Shown here piece by piece: positions 19,425-28,895 of a stretch of DNA of 64,000 nucleotides (within the stretch, counting starts at the first letter, position 1; each line of letters opens with the position of its first letter). Made by a program: the position numbers and the translations under genes. Source of the DNA: Clostridium oryzae (GTDB lineage: Bacteria > Bacillota > Clostridia > Clostridiales > Clostridiaceae); assembly GCF_002029235.1 (NCBI RefSeq), contig NZ_MZGV01000009.1, forward strand, positions 1-64,000, read 5' to 3'. The notes below the pieces were generated by a model. It was not told where the DNA came from. It was given only the letters and a program-made list of their open reading frames with translations, and made no database searches.

Positions 19425-21428
19425 TTAATTCACTATAATAACGAAGCCCCATGGTTTTAAGGTTATGGTTTCATTATGTGATATAGTTTTTTCGGATAGA
19501 AGCTCTTTACCATTATTGTATGGATAATTAATTGTAGCACTGTCGTTTGAATAATTAAAGTAATATCGTATGGTATTACCTGCTTCATTAGTACCGGATT
19601 TTGAAATAATAGGGAAGTGAAACTGCTGTTCAATACCCCACAGCTCACATTTCTTTAATGCATTCTCAAATATTTTTTCTATTATTTCATCACTAGGTAG
19701 ACATCCTATATAAGTAGTCATACCTTTGCCATAATGATTTTGAACTACTGCAGCATATTTTCCCCAATATGGATGATCATAATAAGCAAGTACTTCTGCT
19801 GAAGCTTTAGGAATAAGAAGTTCCATCCAGGAACTTAAATGATTTTTTTCTTCACTTACATTAAAAGGATTATCCTTAAGACCTATGTTATTGGAAACGA
19901 CAAACTGGTTGTAATATACTCCGCAAGCAGTTTCAATCACACCTGGTTGAGGAGTAGTTCTGACTTTTACATTCTCATCAGAAAAACCACTTCTGAAGCC
20001 ATATACAATATGTCCTCCATTTTCAACGAATTTGTTTAATCTAAGCAGTAGCTCATCTGAAGCAGCGTAAAGCGGAGGAACTACAATAAGAGAATATTTT
20101 TCTATATTTTCACTAGAAGGATCAATAAAATCACAGTCTACATTCATTTTGTAGAGAGCATCGTACATGAGCCTCAGTACGTCATTATAATCTAATCCTT
20201 TGGCATTATACTTAAAGGAATTTAATGCGGAAAGAGCCTCATTGCTGAAAAGAACCGCAACTTTGTTTTCTTTTTTCAGATTAATAAGTTTGGTACTAAG
20301 CTTATTAAAATCATTTCCAATGGTTTTGGCTTCTTCGTATACAGGATTAGATTCAAAATCATGGCTTAGTACTCCTTTCCAATAAGTTTCAACAGCATTG
20401 TGTATAGAATGCCAGTGCCAGTAGGATACCATATTTGCCCCAGACGCAAGATGGCTAAAGGCTTGAAGTCTTAATTGACCAGGATAAGGAACCCATTCAG
20501 CCATGCCTTGAGCTTCAGTTTCGATTACTAAATAGTTATTATTTTTCATTGATCTAGCTATATCACCACAGAAGGATATTTCACAGCCGGTAAGTTCGCT
20601 TTGAGAGGGATGATAAATATCCACTCCAGCAAAATCAAAAACTTTTGCAGCATCAAAATGATTTACATCCGGCTGCATTCCGTAGGAATAACCTCTCCAT
20701 TCAAAATCAAAATTCTGTGTTACGAATTGATCGTTCCGTTTGTATTCATTTATTATTGAAACCTGCCACGCTAGAAAATCCGTAACAAGTTTTCGCTGAA
20801 ACTTTGAAAATTCGCAAGATAAACTGGCATTTATTGTTGCATCTACATTTGGAAAGTCTTCCCATGAGTTAATAGCATTACTCCAGTAATTGAGCCCGAA
20901 GCTTCTATTTAAATTTTCCACAGTTTTGTATTTAGCCTTCATATATTTTTGAAAAGCAATTTGAACATTTTCGCCGCGGGTATCATAGTGTTTTGTTTCA
21001 TTATCTGCCTGATATCCAATAACAGATGGATGATCTTTCACGTGTTCCATTAGCTTTCGTATGGCTCTCTCAGCATAATAAAGATAAACAGGATTGGTTA
21101 TATCCATGTTTTGGCGAGGACCATACTTATTCTGACCATTTTTAGTATAGGCCAGTACATTAGGGTGTTCTTTTACGAGCCAGGTTGGAACAGCGTAGGT
21201 TGGAGTTCCGATTATTACGTAAATTCCAGCCTTATGCATGGCATCCATTACCTTATCAATATGGGTAAAATTAAATTCACCATTTTGAGGTTCGAAGGTT
21301 CCCCAGGTTGATTCAGCTATTCGTACTACATTAAAATTCGCCTCTTTAAGCATTTCAATATCTTTATCAAGTCTTTCATAAGGCATATATTCATCATAAT
21401 AGGCTGTACCGTATAATAATTTATCCAA
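19425..21428 (-). CDS. GH42 beta-galactosidase
   Basis: A retaining beta-galactosidase of family GH42, 667 residues, without a signal peptide, so it should cleave imported galactosides in the cytoplasm. The TIM barrel starts at YGTAYYDEYMPYERLDKDI. The acid/base is in IGYQADNET (about residue 144) and the nucleophile in LVIETEAQGM (about residue 303). A trimerisation-type flavodoxin-like domain and a C-terminal beta domain follow. The start is TTG 21428, seven bases after GAGGGT; the frame stays open to 21482. It is divergent from the two-component/ABC genes and shares an upstream motif with them. The terminal galactose it releases could feed galK-galT. Confidence 0.93.
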   Translation of the reverse strand: MDKLLYGTAYYDEYMPYERLDKDIEMLKEANFNVVRIAESTWGTFEPQNGEFNFTHIDKVMDAMHKAGIYVIIGTPTYAVPTWLVKEHPNVLAYTKNGQNKYGPRQNMDITNPVYLYYAERAIRKLMEHVKDHPSVIGYQADNETKHYDTRGENVQIAFQKYMKAKYKTVENLNRSFGLNYWSNAINSWEDFPNVDATINASLSCEFSKFQRKLVTDFLAWQVSIINEYKRNDQFVTQNFDFEWRGYSYGMQPDVNHFDAAKVFDFAGVDIYHPSQSELTGCEISFCGDIARSMKNNNYLVIETEAQGMAEWVPYPGQLRLQAFSHLASGANMVSYWHWHSIHNAVETYWKGVLSHDFESNPVYEEAKTIGNDFNKLSTKLINLKKENKVAVLFSNEALSALNSFKYNAKGLDYNDVLRLMYDALYKMNVDCDFIDPSSENIEKYSLIVVPPLYAASDELLLRLNKFVENGGHIVYGFRSGFSDENVKVRTTPQPGVIETACGVYYNQFVVSNNIGLKDNPFNVSEEKNHLSSWMELLIPKASAEVLAYYDHPYWGKYAAVVQNHYGKGMTTYIGCLPSDEIIEKIFENALKKCELWGIEQQFHFPIISKSGTNEAGNTIRYYFNYSNDSATINYPYNNGKELLSEKTISHNETITLKPWGFVIIVN

Positions 21429-21506
21429 TTTTTTACCCTCTTTTCTATATGTAATCGTTATAGTATAATGATAATATAGCACTGCTTTCAGTTTATAGTC
21501 AATCGT

Positions 21507-21519
21507 ACTACTTTACGAT
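21507..21519 (-). promoter_or_regulatory. Candidate operator, ATCGTAAAGTAGT
   Basis: Read on the minus strand this is ATCGTAAAGTAGT, about 80 bp upstream of the GH42 start. The same 13 bases occur upstream of the permease gene at 25178-25190. It is a candidate binding site for the YesN-type regulator encoded between them. Confidence 0.5.
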
Positions 21520-21686
21520 AATAAGTAAAATAATAAGATATGACGAATAATCTATTTTAAATTGTTTTCTAAAATTACCTATCATATTTTTTCTATTGAA
21601 GAATGTACAGCAATCTTGCAATCCTCAGTAGTTTAGTTCTGTTTTATCTAAAATTGTAACATCATTATTTTAAAGGAGATGTTATT

Positions 21687-23267
21687 GTGCTAAAAGCAAT
21701 TATTATAGACGATGAAACAGTTACTCGCAAAGGACTCATAAAACACATTCCTTGGAGTAAACTGAATATAGAGCTGGCAGGAGAAGCTTCTGACGGTAAG
21801 GAAGGACTAGAGATTGTAAAAAGAGTAAAACCTAATATTGTTGTTTCTGATGTAAGGATGCCAGGTATGAATGGTATTGAAATGGCCAGGGAAATAAAGA
21901 AGACTCAACCGGATTGCAGAATAATATTTTTAAGTGCTTATGCAGATAAGGAATATTTAAAGGCTGCAATAGATATAAGTGCTGTAAGCTATGTGGAAAA
22001 ACCGGTTAATCTAATAGAAATAAGTGAAGCCATAAAAAAGGCGTCTCAAATGTGCCTGGAAGATGAAAATAGGAAAGCCGATAAAGATAGCATTGATACA
22101 GTAATCTATGATAATATTCCATTCATTAAACAGAATCTGATAGAAAAACTGACATTATCATCCGAAATTTCTTCAGAAGAAGTTAACAGGAATCTAGATT
22201 ACTTAAAAATACAATTTAACGATAAAGATAAATTTATTGTCATGGTTTTAGAGGTTAAAAACAGAACAGAGGATAATTTAGAAAAAGATGAATACGAAAA
22301 AATACTTAATACTGTAGAAAAGTATATTAAAGATATAAAAAATATCACGACCTATAAGGATAATAATATAGTATCTATAATCAATTATAGAGATGATAGC
22401 ATCAAGAATTTATTATTAGGAATATGCGATTTTATTAATACTAAAGTAGATAAAAATTTAAAACTTTTCTGTGCTGTTGGGCAGAGTGAAATTGGACTCA
22501 AAAATATAAATAAATCTTTTACAGCTGCACAGAAGACACTTTCAAAAGTATTTTATTATGGATACGGAACTACCGTGTTTTATAAAGAGAATAGGAAAGA
22601 TATTGAATTACCTTCAGATGAAGAAATACAAACAAGGATGTCTAAACATCTTTCTGAAGAAAATAAGGATGAAGCTGTTAAATTGATAAAGAAGACCTGT
22701 AGAGAACTTAAAAAATATGATATAGATGATGTAAATTATATAAAGTGTATCTTTTTTAGGTTATGTGTAAAAATTTTTAGGGAGGCCAACCGCAGAGGAA
22801 TTTATGATTCAAAAACTAATTATGATGTAGACGAGCATATATGGGAAATAATGCTCAACCTTAATACTATAGATGAAATTGAAAGTTACATGCTGGAGAA
22901 AATCAATAAAAGCTTTGAAGAAATAGAGGAAATCAGATCAAGCAGCAGAACTATTTTTGAAATTAAAAAATTTATAGATAAAAACTATAAAGATGAAAAC
23001 ATATCTACTAAAACTTTAGCAGATGTTGTATACTTAACACCTTCATATCTTTCAGCACTGTTTAAAAAGGAAGTTGGAAAAACTATAAGTGATTATATTG
23101 TTGAAGTTAGAATAGAAAAATCCAAGGAGTATTTAAAGGACAACAGACTAAAACTTCTTGAAGTCGCACTAAACGTAGGATATAGCGATCCTAATTACTA
23201 TACCAAGGTTTTTAAAAAAATAACAGGTATAACACCATCGCAATATAGAGAGAAGTATAAACAATGA
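21687..23267 (+). CDS. YesN-type response regulator, AraC output domain
   Basis: A 526-residue response regulator. The receiver domain (residues 1-120) has the acidic pair in IIIDDE, the phosphoacceptor D55 in VVSDVRMPG and a conserved Lys in YVEKPV. A long middle domain follows, then an AraC-type double helix-turn-helix over the last 100 residues (TLADVVYLTPSYLSALFKK, GYSDPNYYTKVFKKITG). GTG 21687 is chosen from AAAGGAG eight bases upstream. It overlaps the sensor kinase by ATGA. By analogy with YesN/LytT-like systems it should activate the adjacent ABC importer and perhaps the divergent GH42 gene. Confidence 0.93.
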   Translation: MLKAIIIDDETVTRKGLIKHIPWSKLNIELAGEASDGKEGLEIVKRVKPNIVVSDVRMPGMNGIEMAREIKKTQPDCRIIFLSAYADKEYLKAAIDISAVSYVEKPVNLIEISEAIKKASQMCLEDENRKADKDSIDTVIYDNIPFIKQNLIEKLTLSSEISSEEVNRNLDYLKIQFNDKDKFIVMVLEVKNRTEDNLEKDEYEKILNTVEKYIKDIKNITTYKDNNIVSIINYRDDSIKNLLLGICDFINTKVDKNLKLFCAVGQSEIGLKNINKSFTAAQKTLSKVFYYGYGTTVFYKENRKDIELPSDEEIQTRMSKHLSEENKDEAVKLIKKTCRELKKYDIDDVNYIKCIFFRLCVKIFREANRRGIYDSKTNYDVDEHIWEIMLNLNTIDEIESYMLEKINKSFEEIEEIRSSSRTIFEIKKFIDKNYKDENISTKTLADVVYLTPSYLSALFKKEVGKTISDYIVEVRIEKSKEYLKDNRLKLLEVALNVGYSDPNYYTKVFKKITGITPSQYREKYKQ

Positions 23268-25069
23268 AAAAATTTCATTTTAGAAATATATATGATAATT
23301 TTATACAAAGCAGCATAAGAACAAAACTTATGATTTCATACTTTGTTCTAATATTTGTACCGCTTATTATTCTAACTTTTGTAGCATACTCAAACATTTC
23401 CGTAGATTACGAAAAACAACTTAAATATTCTGCTAAACAATCTTTTGATCAAGCGAGAAGATTCATAGCCTATAAAACTCAATCTCTGATTGATGCATCA
23501 GATATCATATACTATGATTCGGATATACAGAGGATACTTTCAAGAAATAGGAACACTTATGAAAACGATATAATTCAACAAAATATCGATATGCGCTATC
23601 TGGAGAGTTTTCTCTATGGTTTTAAGAATTCGCAGGACATATACAGAGTATCAATATATGTTCCAAATTGGTTTATATATTCAAATCAAAACCTATATTT
23701 TGAAAACTATAACAGTTTAATAGGATCTGAAGTATATAAAAAGCTTATGAATTCCAATGAAAAAGTAACATGGACACCACCTGAGAAAATTAAGAGCAAT
23801 TCAGATTATTCTCAAAGAGAAGAAGTTATATCTCTTTTACGAAAAATTAGGAATAGAGACAAAATAGGAGAATATATAGGGGTAGTCAAGATAAGCATCA
23901 TGAAAAAAAACATAGATGACATAATAAATAAGGCTAATATTACTCGAAATGGTGTTGTATATATACAGGATTCAAATGGTAATATAATTTGCTGTTCGAA
24001 TGTAGATATTTTAAACAAATATTCCTTAAGGGCAAATATTGAAAAAAAGTTAGCTAATAGAGAAGTTAACTGGGATAGCATTAAAATACATTCAAAAAGG
24101 TTTGCTGTGGACGCAAAGACAATAGATAATACAGATTGGACCATTGTTACAGCAATACCATATAGTGAAATACTTTCTGAGGGAAATAAGCTTGGGAAGC
24201 TCATGATATTTCTTGTGTTAATCATAGGAGGTATAGCATATTACATTTCCTATAAGATATCAGGCTTTACATTAAAGAGACTATCGCTGCTTACTAAAAG
24301 TATGAAGAAAATACAAAATGGTAATTTGGACGTTAAAATCAAATCAAGAAATCATGATGAGATTGGTGAACTTATGAATTCTTTTAATTATATGGTTAAA
24401 AGGGTAAATATGTTGGTGGAGGAACAATATAAAAATGGAAAGGAAATAAAGAACGCTGAACTTAAGGCGCTTCAGGCTCAAATCAATCCTCATTTCTTGT
24501 ATAATACTCTAGACCTTATAAATTGGGAGGCGATTGATAATAACGTACCTAAAATTGCAGATATAGCTCAAAAACTTGCCAAATTTTATAAACTAAGTTT
24601 AAATAAAGGCCAGGACATTGTTACAATAGAAGACGAAATAAACCATGTAGCTACGTATGTACAGATACAAAATCTAAGGTTTGATAATAGAATCGATTTC
24701 TCTGTAGATATAGCAGAAGAATTATATGAATACAAGGTACTAAAGATAATTCTTCAGCCGATAGTTGAAAATTCCATCATACATGGGATTATGGAGGATA
24801 ATAGAAAGGGGGCAGGGACTATACATCTTTCAGTGCGTAAAGATGAGAATAATATAGTATTTAGAATAAAAGATAACGGTATTGGTATGACTAAAGAAAA
24901 GATAGATAAGCTATTATCAGATAGCAATGAATATAAAGGAAGTGGATATGGGATTAAAAATATCAACAATAGAATAAAATTGTGTTATGGACAAGAATAC
25001 GGATTACAATATGAAAGTACTTTAGGTGAAGGTGTTTTAGTTAGAATTACTATTCCAGCAATGAAATAA
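23264..25069 (+). CDS. YesM-type sensor histidine kinase
   Basis: A 601-residue membrane sensor. TM1 is near residues 19-41, an extracytoplasmic dCache-like sensing domain spans about 45-305, and TM2 is near 308-330. A HAMP linker follows, then the His_kinase domain with phosphoacceptor H410 in QINPHFLYNTLD and an ATPase domain (VENSIIHG, KDNGIGM, GSGYGIKNI). Its ATG overlaps the regulator stop. It probably senses a sugar or the loaded solute-binding protein outside the cell, as inferred for this kinase class next to LplB/YtcP-type importers. Confidence 0.93.
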   Translation: MKKFHFRNIYDNFIQSSIRTKLMISYFVLIFVPLIILTFVAYSNISVDYEKQLKYSAKQSFDQARRFIAYKTQSLIDASDIIYYDSDIQRILSRNRNTYENDIIQQNIDMRYLESFLYGFKNSQDIYRVSIYVPNWFIYSNQNLYFENYNSLIGSEVYKKLMNSNEKVTWTPPEKIKSNSDYSQREEVISLLRKIRNRDKIGEYIGVVKISIMKKNIDDIINKANITRNGVVYIQDSNGNIICCSNVDILNKYSLRANIEKKLANREVNWDSIKIHSKRFAVDAKTIDNTDWTIVTAIPYSEILSEGNKLGKLMIFLVLIIGGIAYYISYKISGFTLKRLSLLTKSMKKIQNGNLDVKIKSRNHDEIGELMNSFNYMVKRVNMLVEEQYKNGKEIKNAELKALQAQINPHFLYNTLDLINWEAIDNNVPKIADIAQKLAKFYKLSLNKGQDIVTIEDEINHVATYVQIQNLRFDNRIDFSVDIAEELYEYKVLKIILQPIVENSIIHGIMEDNRKGAGTIHLSVRKDENNIVFRIKDNGIGMTKEKIDKLLSDSNEYKGSGYGIKNINNRIKLCYGQEYGLQYESTLGEGVLVRITIPAMK

Positions 25070-25087
25070 TACGTATTATTATTGTAG

Positions 25088-25124
25088 GCTAGGAGCTGCA
25101 TTTAAGCTCCTAGCTAATTTTTTG
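25088..25124 (+). terminator. Terminator after the sensor kinase
   Basis: GCTAGGAGCT (25088-25097) pairs with AGCTCCTAGC (25105-25114), then a T-run. It separates regulator transcription from the ABC operon, which must have its own promoter. Confidence 0.8.
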
Positions 25125-25177
25125 CACTTGGATATAATACGTATATTATTGATAAACATCATAAATTTTTACTGGTA

Positions 25178-25190
25178 ATCGTAAAGTAGT
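25178..25190 (+). promoter_or_regulatory. Candidate operator, ATCGTAAAGTAGT
   Basis: Exact 13-base copy of the motif upstream of the GH42 gene, about 115 bp before the first permease gene. It is followed by TCATATTG and a second half-symmetric GTTTACATGTAAAC sequence near 25208-25222. Confidence 0.5.
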
Positions 25191-25293
25191 CATATTGTTC
25201 ATGACTACGTTTACATGTAAACTTAATACATAGAAAGCGATGTTACAATTTGTTTTAAGCAGTGCGCATCATTAGTTGAAGGGGGAGAACAAT

Positions 25294-26217
25294 TTGAATA
25301 AAAAGGATGGTTTTTTACAGGAATTCAAAAGGAACAGAACTTTATTTTTTATGGCTTCACCAGCAGTATTACTAGTAATAATATTTGCGTATATACCAAT
25401 GCTCGGAATTATTTTAGCATTTAAAAATTATAGGTTTGATTTGGGCATATTTGGAAGCAATTGGTCAGGTTTAGATAACTTCAAATTTTTCTTTAATTCA
25501 GGAACTGGATTTTTGGTAACGAAGAATACGATACTTTATAACTTATTTAATTTAATTACGTCTCAAGTTTTAGCTATGTTTGTTGCTATCGTTCTTAATG
25601 AAATGAGAAACAAATACTTTAAAAAGATTTCTCAATCAATAATATTTCTACCATATTTTATTTCATGGATAATCGTAGGAGCATTCGTATATAACATATT
25701 TAACTTTGAGACAGGGACTTTGAATACAATTCTTAAATCATTACATTTCAAGGCTGTAAACTTATATAATATGCCAGTTGCCTGGGTATTCATAATTGCA
25801 TTCTTTAATTCTTGGAAGTGGGTAGGTTACAACTCGGTAATATATATTGCTGCGATAACCAGCATAGATGCAGAATGCTATGAAGCCGCTGACATAGACG
25901 GGGCTAATGTATTTCAGAAGATAAAGAATATAACTATTCCGTCAATAAAGCCTACTATAATAATTATTATTTTACTTAATGTCGGAAGAATACTTAGAGG
26001 AGACTTCCAAATGTTCTATCAGATAGTAGGAAATAATGGACAGTTATTTAATACTACAGATGTAATCGATACCTTCGTGTTTAGGTCACTTATCAATAGC
26101 GGTGATATAGGGATGACTGCAGCTGCAACATTTTATCAATCTTTCTTATGTTTTGTAATTATAATGGTTGTTAATGCTATTGTTAAGAAGATTGATAGCG
26201 ATTATGCATTATTTTAA
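25294..26217 (+). CDS. ABC transporter permease, LplB type
   Basis: An inner-membrane permease of the binding-protein-dependent (MalF-like) class, 307 residues with six predicted transmembrane segments. The first is FMASPAVLLVIIFAYIPMLG. The cytoplasmic EAA loop that contacts the ATPase is YEAADIDGANVFQKIKNITI, near residue 195. TTG 25294 is six bases after GGGGGAG; an upstream TTG at 25276 has no ribosome site. It pairs with the next permease and the solute-binding lipoprotein. No ATPase gene is present, so a shared MsmX-like ATPase probably serves it. Confidence 0.92.
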   Translation: MNKKDGFLQEFKRNRTLFFMASPAVLLVIIFAYIPMLGIILAFKNYRFDLGIFGSNWSGLDNFKFFFNSGTGFLVTKNTILYNLFNLITSQVLAMFVAIVLNEMRNKYFKKISQSIIFLPYFISWIIVGAFVYNIFNFETGTLNTILKSLHFKAVNLYNMPVAWVFIIAFFNSWKWVGYNSVIYIAAITSIDAECYEAADIDGANVFQKIKNITIPSIKPTIIIIILLNVGRILRGDFQMFYQIVGNNGQLFNTTDVIDTFVFRSLINSGDIGMTAAATFYQSFLCFVIIMVVNAIVKKIDSDYALF

Positions 26218-26240
26218 ATTAAATTAAGGAGGCCGCTATC

Positions 26241-27188
26241 ATGAATAAAGAGAATTCAGTATATGTGAATGGAGAGACGGGAATAATAGCCAATAAATCA
26301 AATAAAATAAGAACTTCAAAAGCAACAATAATATTTAATATAATAGGGTACTCATTTGTTAGCATTCTAGCAGTGATTTGTTTATTACCTTTTATAATGC
26401 TAATATCCGGTTCTTTTACTTCAGAACATGCCATATCAAGATATGGTTATGGTATATTACCTAAAGAGTTTACATTAAGTGCATATAAGATGATATTTAA
26501 GTATCCAATGGATATAATAAGAGCTTATCAAGTCACTGTATTTATCACAGTTGCTGGAACAGCATTAGGACTATTCATAATATCAATGACAGCATATATA
26601 CTAAGCAGAAAAACTTTTAAGTATAGAAATAAATTATCGTTTTTCTTCTACTTTACAACTTTGTTTAATGGAGGACTTGTATCACTATATATATTTATGA
26701 TTCGTTATCTTCACCTTAAGGATAACTATCTAGCACTTATACTCCCACTTCTTATAAATGTTTTTTATCTTCTAGTTATGAGAAGTTTCATGAGTGGAAT
26801 TCCAGAATCTATTATAGAGTCTGCCAAAATTGATGGAGCAGGAGATTTTACAATATTCTTAAAGCTAATTTTACCTCTGTCAAAAGCTGGTCTTGCAACT
26901 ATAGGACTATTTATAGCACTAGACTACTGGAATGACTGGTATAATGCAATGCTATATATGTCTGATTATAAGAAGTTTCCACTTCAGTACATGCTATATA
27001 ATATGTTATCTTCAACAGAAGCTATGTCTAGGATATCTTCAGCTTCAAGCATATCTATGAGGGATTTGCCTAGTCAATCCTTAAAGCTAGCGATGGCAGT
27101 TATTGCAACAGGACCAATTATACTTGTATATCCATTTGTTCAGAAATATTTTGTTAAGGGTATAACAGTAGGAGCAGTAAAAGGATAA
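26241..27188 (+). CDS. ABC transporter permease, YtcP type
   Basis: Second permease subunit (MalG-like), 315 residues. A roughly 30-residue polar N-terminus precedes six transmembrane helices, starting IIGYSFVSILAVICLLPFIM. The EAA loop reads ESAKIDGAGDFTIFLKLILP near residue 190. The C-terminus PFVQKYFVKGITVGAVKG is typical of the YtcP group. AAGGAGG precedes the ATG, 24 bases after the LplB-type stop. Together with that protein it should form the heterodimeric pore. Confidence 0.92.
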   Translation: MNKENSVYVNGETGIIANKSNKIRTSKATIIFNIIGYSFVSILAVICLLPFIMLISGSFTSEHAISRYGYGILPKEFTLSAYKMIFKYPMDIIRAYQVTVFITVAGTALGLFIISMTAYILSRKTFKYRNKLSFFFYFTTLFNGGLVSLYIFMIRYLHLKDNYLALILPLLINVFYLLVMRSFMSGIPESIIESAKIDGAGDFTIFLKLILPLSKAGLATIGLFIALDYWNDWYNAMLYMSDYKKFPLQYMLYNMLSSTEAMSRISSASSISMRDLPSQSLKLAMAVIATGPIILVYPFVQKYFVKGITVGAVKG

Positions 27189-27266
27189 TACCGTTAAAAT
27201 CGGTTTATCATATACATTCAATCAAAGCAAATACCAAAAGTTTTACAAACTAAAGGGGGAAATTTT

Positions 27267-28766
27267 ATGAAAAGATTATCAAAAGCTATGTGCATGGCTA
27301 TCGCAGGAATTATTACATCTTCAGTAGCTTTCACAGGATGTTCTAGTAAGAATAAAGCTGAAGGTGCAAAAAAAGCAGATACCTCTAAAAAAGTTGAACT
27401 TTCTATGTATTTGATCGGCAGTCCTGCAAAGGATTACGATGAAGTGTTGTCAAAGTTTAACGAAAAGGCAAGGAAGGATTTAAATGCTACCGTAAAGGTC
27501 AATTGGATAAGTTTTGGAGACTTTGGAACAAAGTATCCACTGGTTTTATCATCAGGTGAACCTATCGATTTAATTTATACAGCAACATGGCTAAATTTCT
27601 ATCAGCAGGCACAAAAAGGAGCGTTTAAACCATTAGAGGAAATTGGACCTAAATATGCTCCGAAGAGTTTTGCAGCTGAACCTAAACAAGCTTTGCAGCA
27701 GGCTACAGTAAATGGACATATATATGCACTTCCACGTAACTATACCGCTTATAACACCTATGGAATCATTGTTAGAGGGGACTTGATGAAAAAGTATGGC
27801 ATTAAGCAAATCAGTACTCTCGATGATTATGGCAAATACCTTGATGCAGTAGTTAAAAATGACAAAAATATGGATCCAACAGGAATGTTTTCTACTCAGA
27901 CACCTATAGATGGTCTATACTTCTTCAATAAAAACTTATATCCTCTTTCGGGAGATGTAGCTACACAAAGCCCATTCTGGGTAGATGCTACAGATAAAAC
28001 AGGTAAAATTGTTAATATTGTAGATTCACCTGATATGCCAGCATTTCTTCAGAAGATGAAAGAATGGAGTGACAAAGGATATTGGACTAAATCAGTTTTA
28101 TCTAATAAAGATGATAAGATGCTTCAGAATGGTAAAGCAGCTTCGTACATCCATAATATGGATACTTGGGTTACAAATTATATGCTTCATCCTGAATACG
28201 ATTTACAATATGTTAACTTTGTAAAGCCAGTATATGCTCAACCATATATTCAAGACGCTATGGCTATACCTACAAGTGCTAAAAATCCTGAGAGAGCATT
28301 AATGCTTCTTGAAAAGTTAAGAACTGATCAAAGCTACTATAATCTTTTGACATATGGAATAAAAGGCAAGCACTACGATATAACAAAAGATAATCAGCTT
28401 AAACCGTTAGATCAAGAGGGATTCCAGCAGGAAGGGTATTGTTCTTGGGGATACAGAGATACAAACTTCAGAAAAGACCTTGTTGGTTCACCTAAAAACT
28501 TAAAAGACTTCAGACAAAATCTTAAAGATAATGCTGTAGACAATATTTACACAAGCTTTAACTTGAATACTGACCCCGTTAAAAATGAATATGCATCTGT
28601 TCTAAATGTAATGCAGCAGTACTATCTTCCATTGAAACTGGGATATGTTGATCCAGTTAAGGGACTAGCTACATTAAAAGAAAAATTAAAACAGGCAGGA
28701 GTAGAGAAAGTTCAGGCAGAATTCCAGAAACAACTTGACGAGTTTGTAAAGAACAATAATAAATAA
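27267..28766 (+). CDS. Solute-binding lipoprotein of the ABC importer
   Basis: A 499-residue extracellular substrate receptor for the two permeases upstream. It has a signal peptide with lipobox FTGC at about residues 23-26 and then a Lys/Ser-rich linker. The body (LSMYLIGSPAKDYDEV, LPRNYTAYNTYGIIVRGDLM) resembles the LplA group of oligosaccharide-binding proteins. AAAGGGGG precedes the ATG. Likely cargo is a galactose-containing oligosaccharide given the GH42 neighbour, but pectin or host-glycan fragments are also possible. A hairpin follows the stop. Confidence 0.92.
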   Translation: MKRLSKAMCMAIAGIITSSVAFTGCSSKNKAEGAKKADTSKKVELSMYLIGSPAKDYDEVLSKFNEKARKDLNATVKVNWISFGDFGTKYPLVLSSGEPIDLIYTATWLNFYQQAQKGAFKPLEEIGPKYAPKSFAAEPKQALQQATVNGHIYALPRNYTAYNTYGIIVRGDLMKKYGIKQISTLDDYGKYLDAVVKNDKNMDPTGMFSTQTPIDGLYFFNKNLYPLSGDVATQSPFWVDATDKTGKIVNIVDSPDMPAFLQKMKEWSDKGYWTKSVLSNKDDKMLQNGKAASYIHNMDTWVTNYMLHPEYDLQYVNFVKPVYAQPYIQDAMAIPTSAKNPERALMLLEKLRTDQSYYNLLTYGIKGKHYDITKDNQLKPLDQEGFQQEGYCSWGYRDTNFRKDLVGSPKNLKDFRQNLKDNAVDNIYTSFNLNTDPVKNEYASVLNVMQQYYLPLKLGYVDPVKGLATLKEKLKQAGVEKVQAEFQKQLDEFVKNNNK

Positions 28767-28783
28767 ATTACAATATAATTAAT

Positions 28784-28820
28784 AATGTCCCAAAATTGTT
28801 CATAGCAGTTTTGGGACATT
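28784..28820 (+). terminator. Hairpin after the ABC operon
   Basis: AATGTCCCAAAA (28784-28795) pairs perfectly with TTTTGGGACATT (28809-28820). No T-run follows, so it may stabilise the 3' end as much as terminate. Confidence 0.65.
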
Positions 28821-28827
28821 GTCACAT

Positions 28828-28893
28828 ATACAATCAAAATTCAGCATGGCTGAATTTTAACCATCACTTTTATCTTTACTCCTTTCTCTTACC
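28828..28893. repeat. Partial palindromic repeat (right half)
   Basis: Starts with CAATCAAAATTCAGCATGGC, the same junction and core as the long copies ending near 42260 and 59793, and ends in a pyrimidine-rich right arm like that of 59597-59815. No matching left arm is present, so this is a truncated copy. It lies between convergent genes. Confidence 0.65.
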
Positions 28894-28895
28894 TT

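Noticed and set aside
25067..25150. AATAATACGTATTATT palindromes as operators
   Set aside because: They are AT-rich and the first overlaps the kinase stop and terminator region; the exact 13-bp motif is the better operator candidate.
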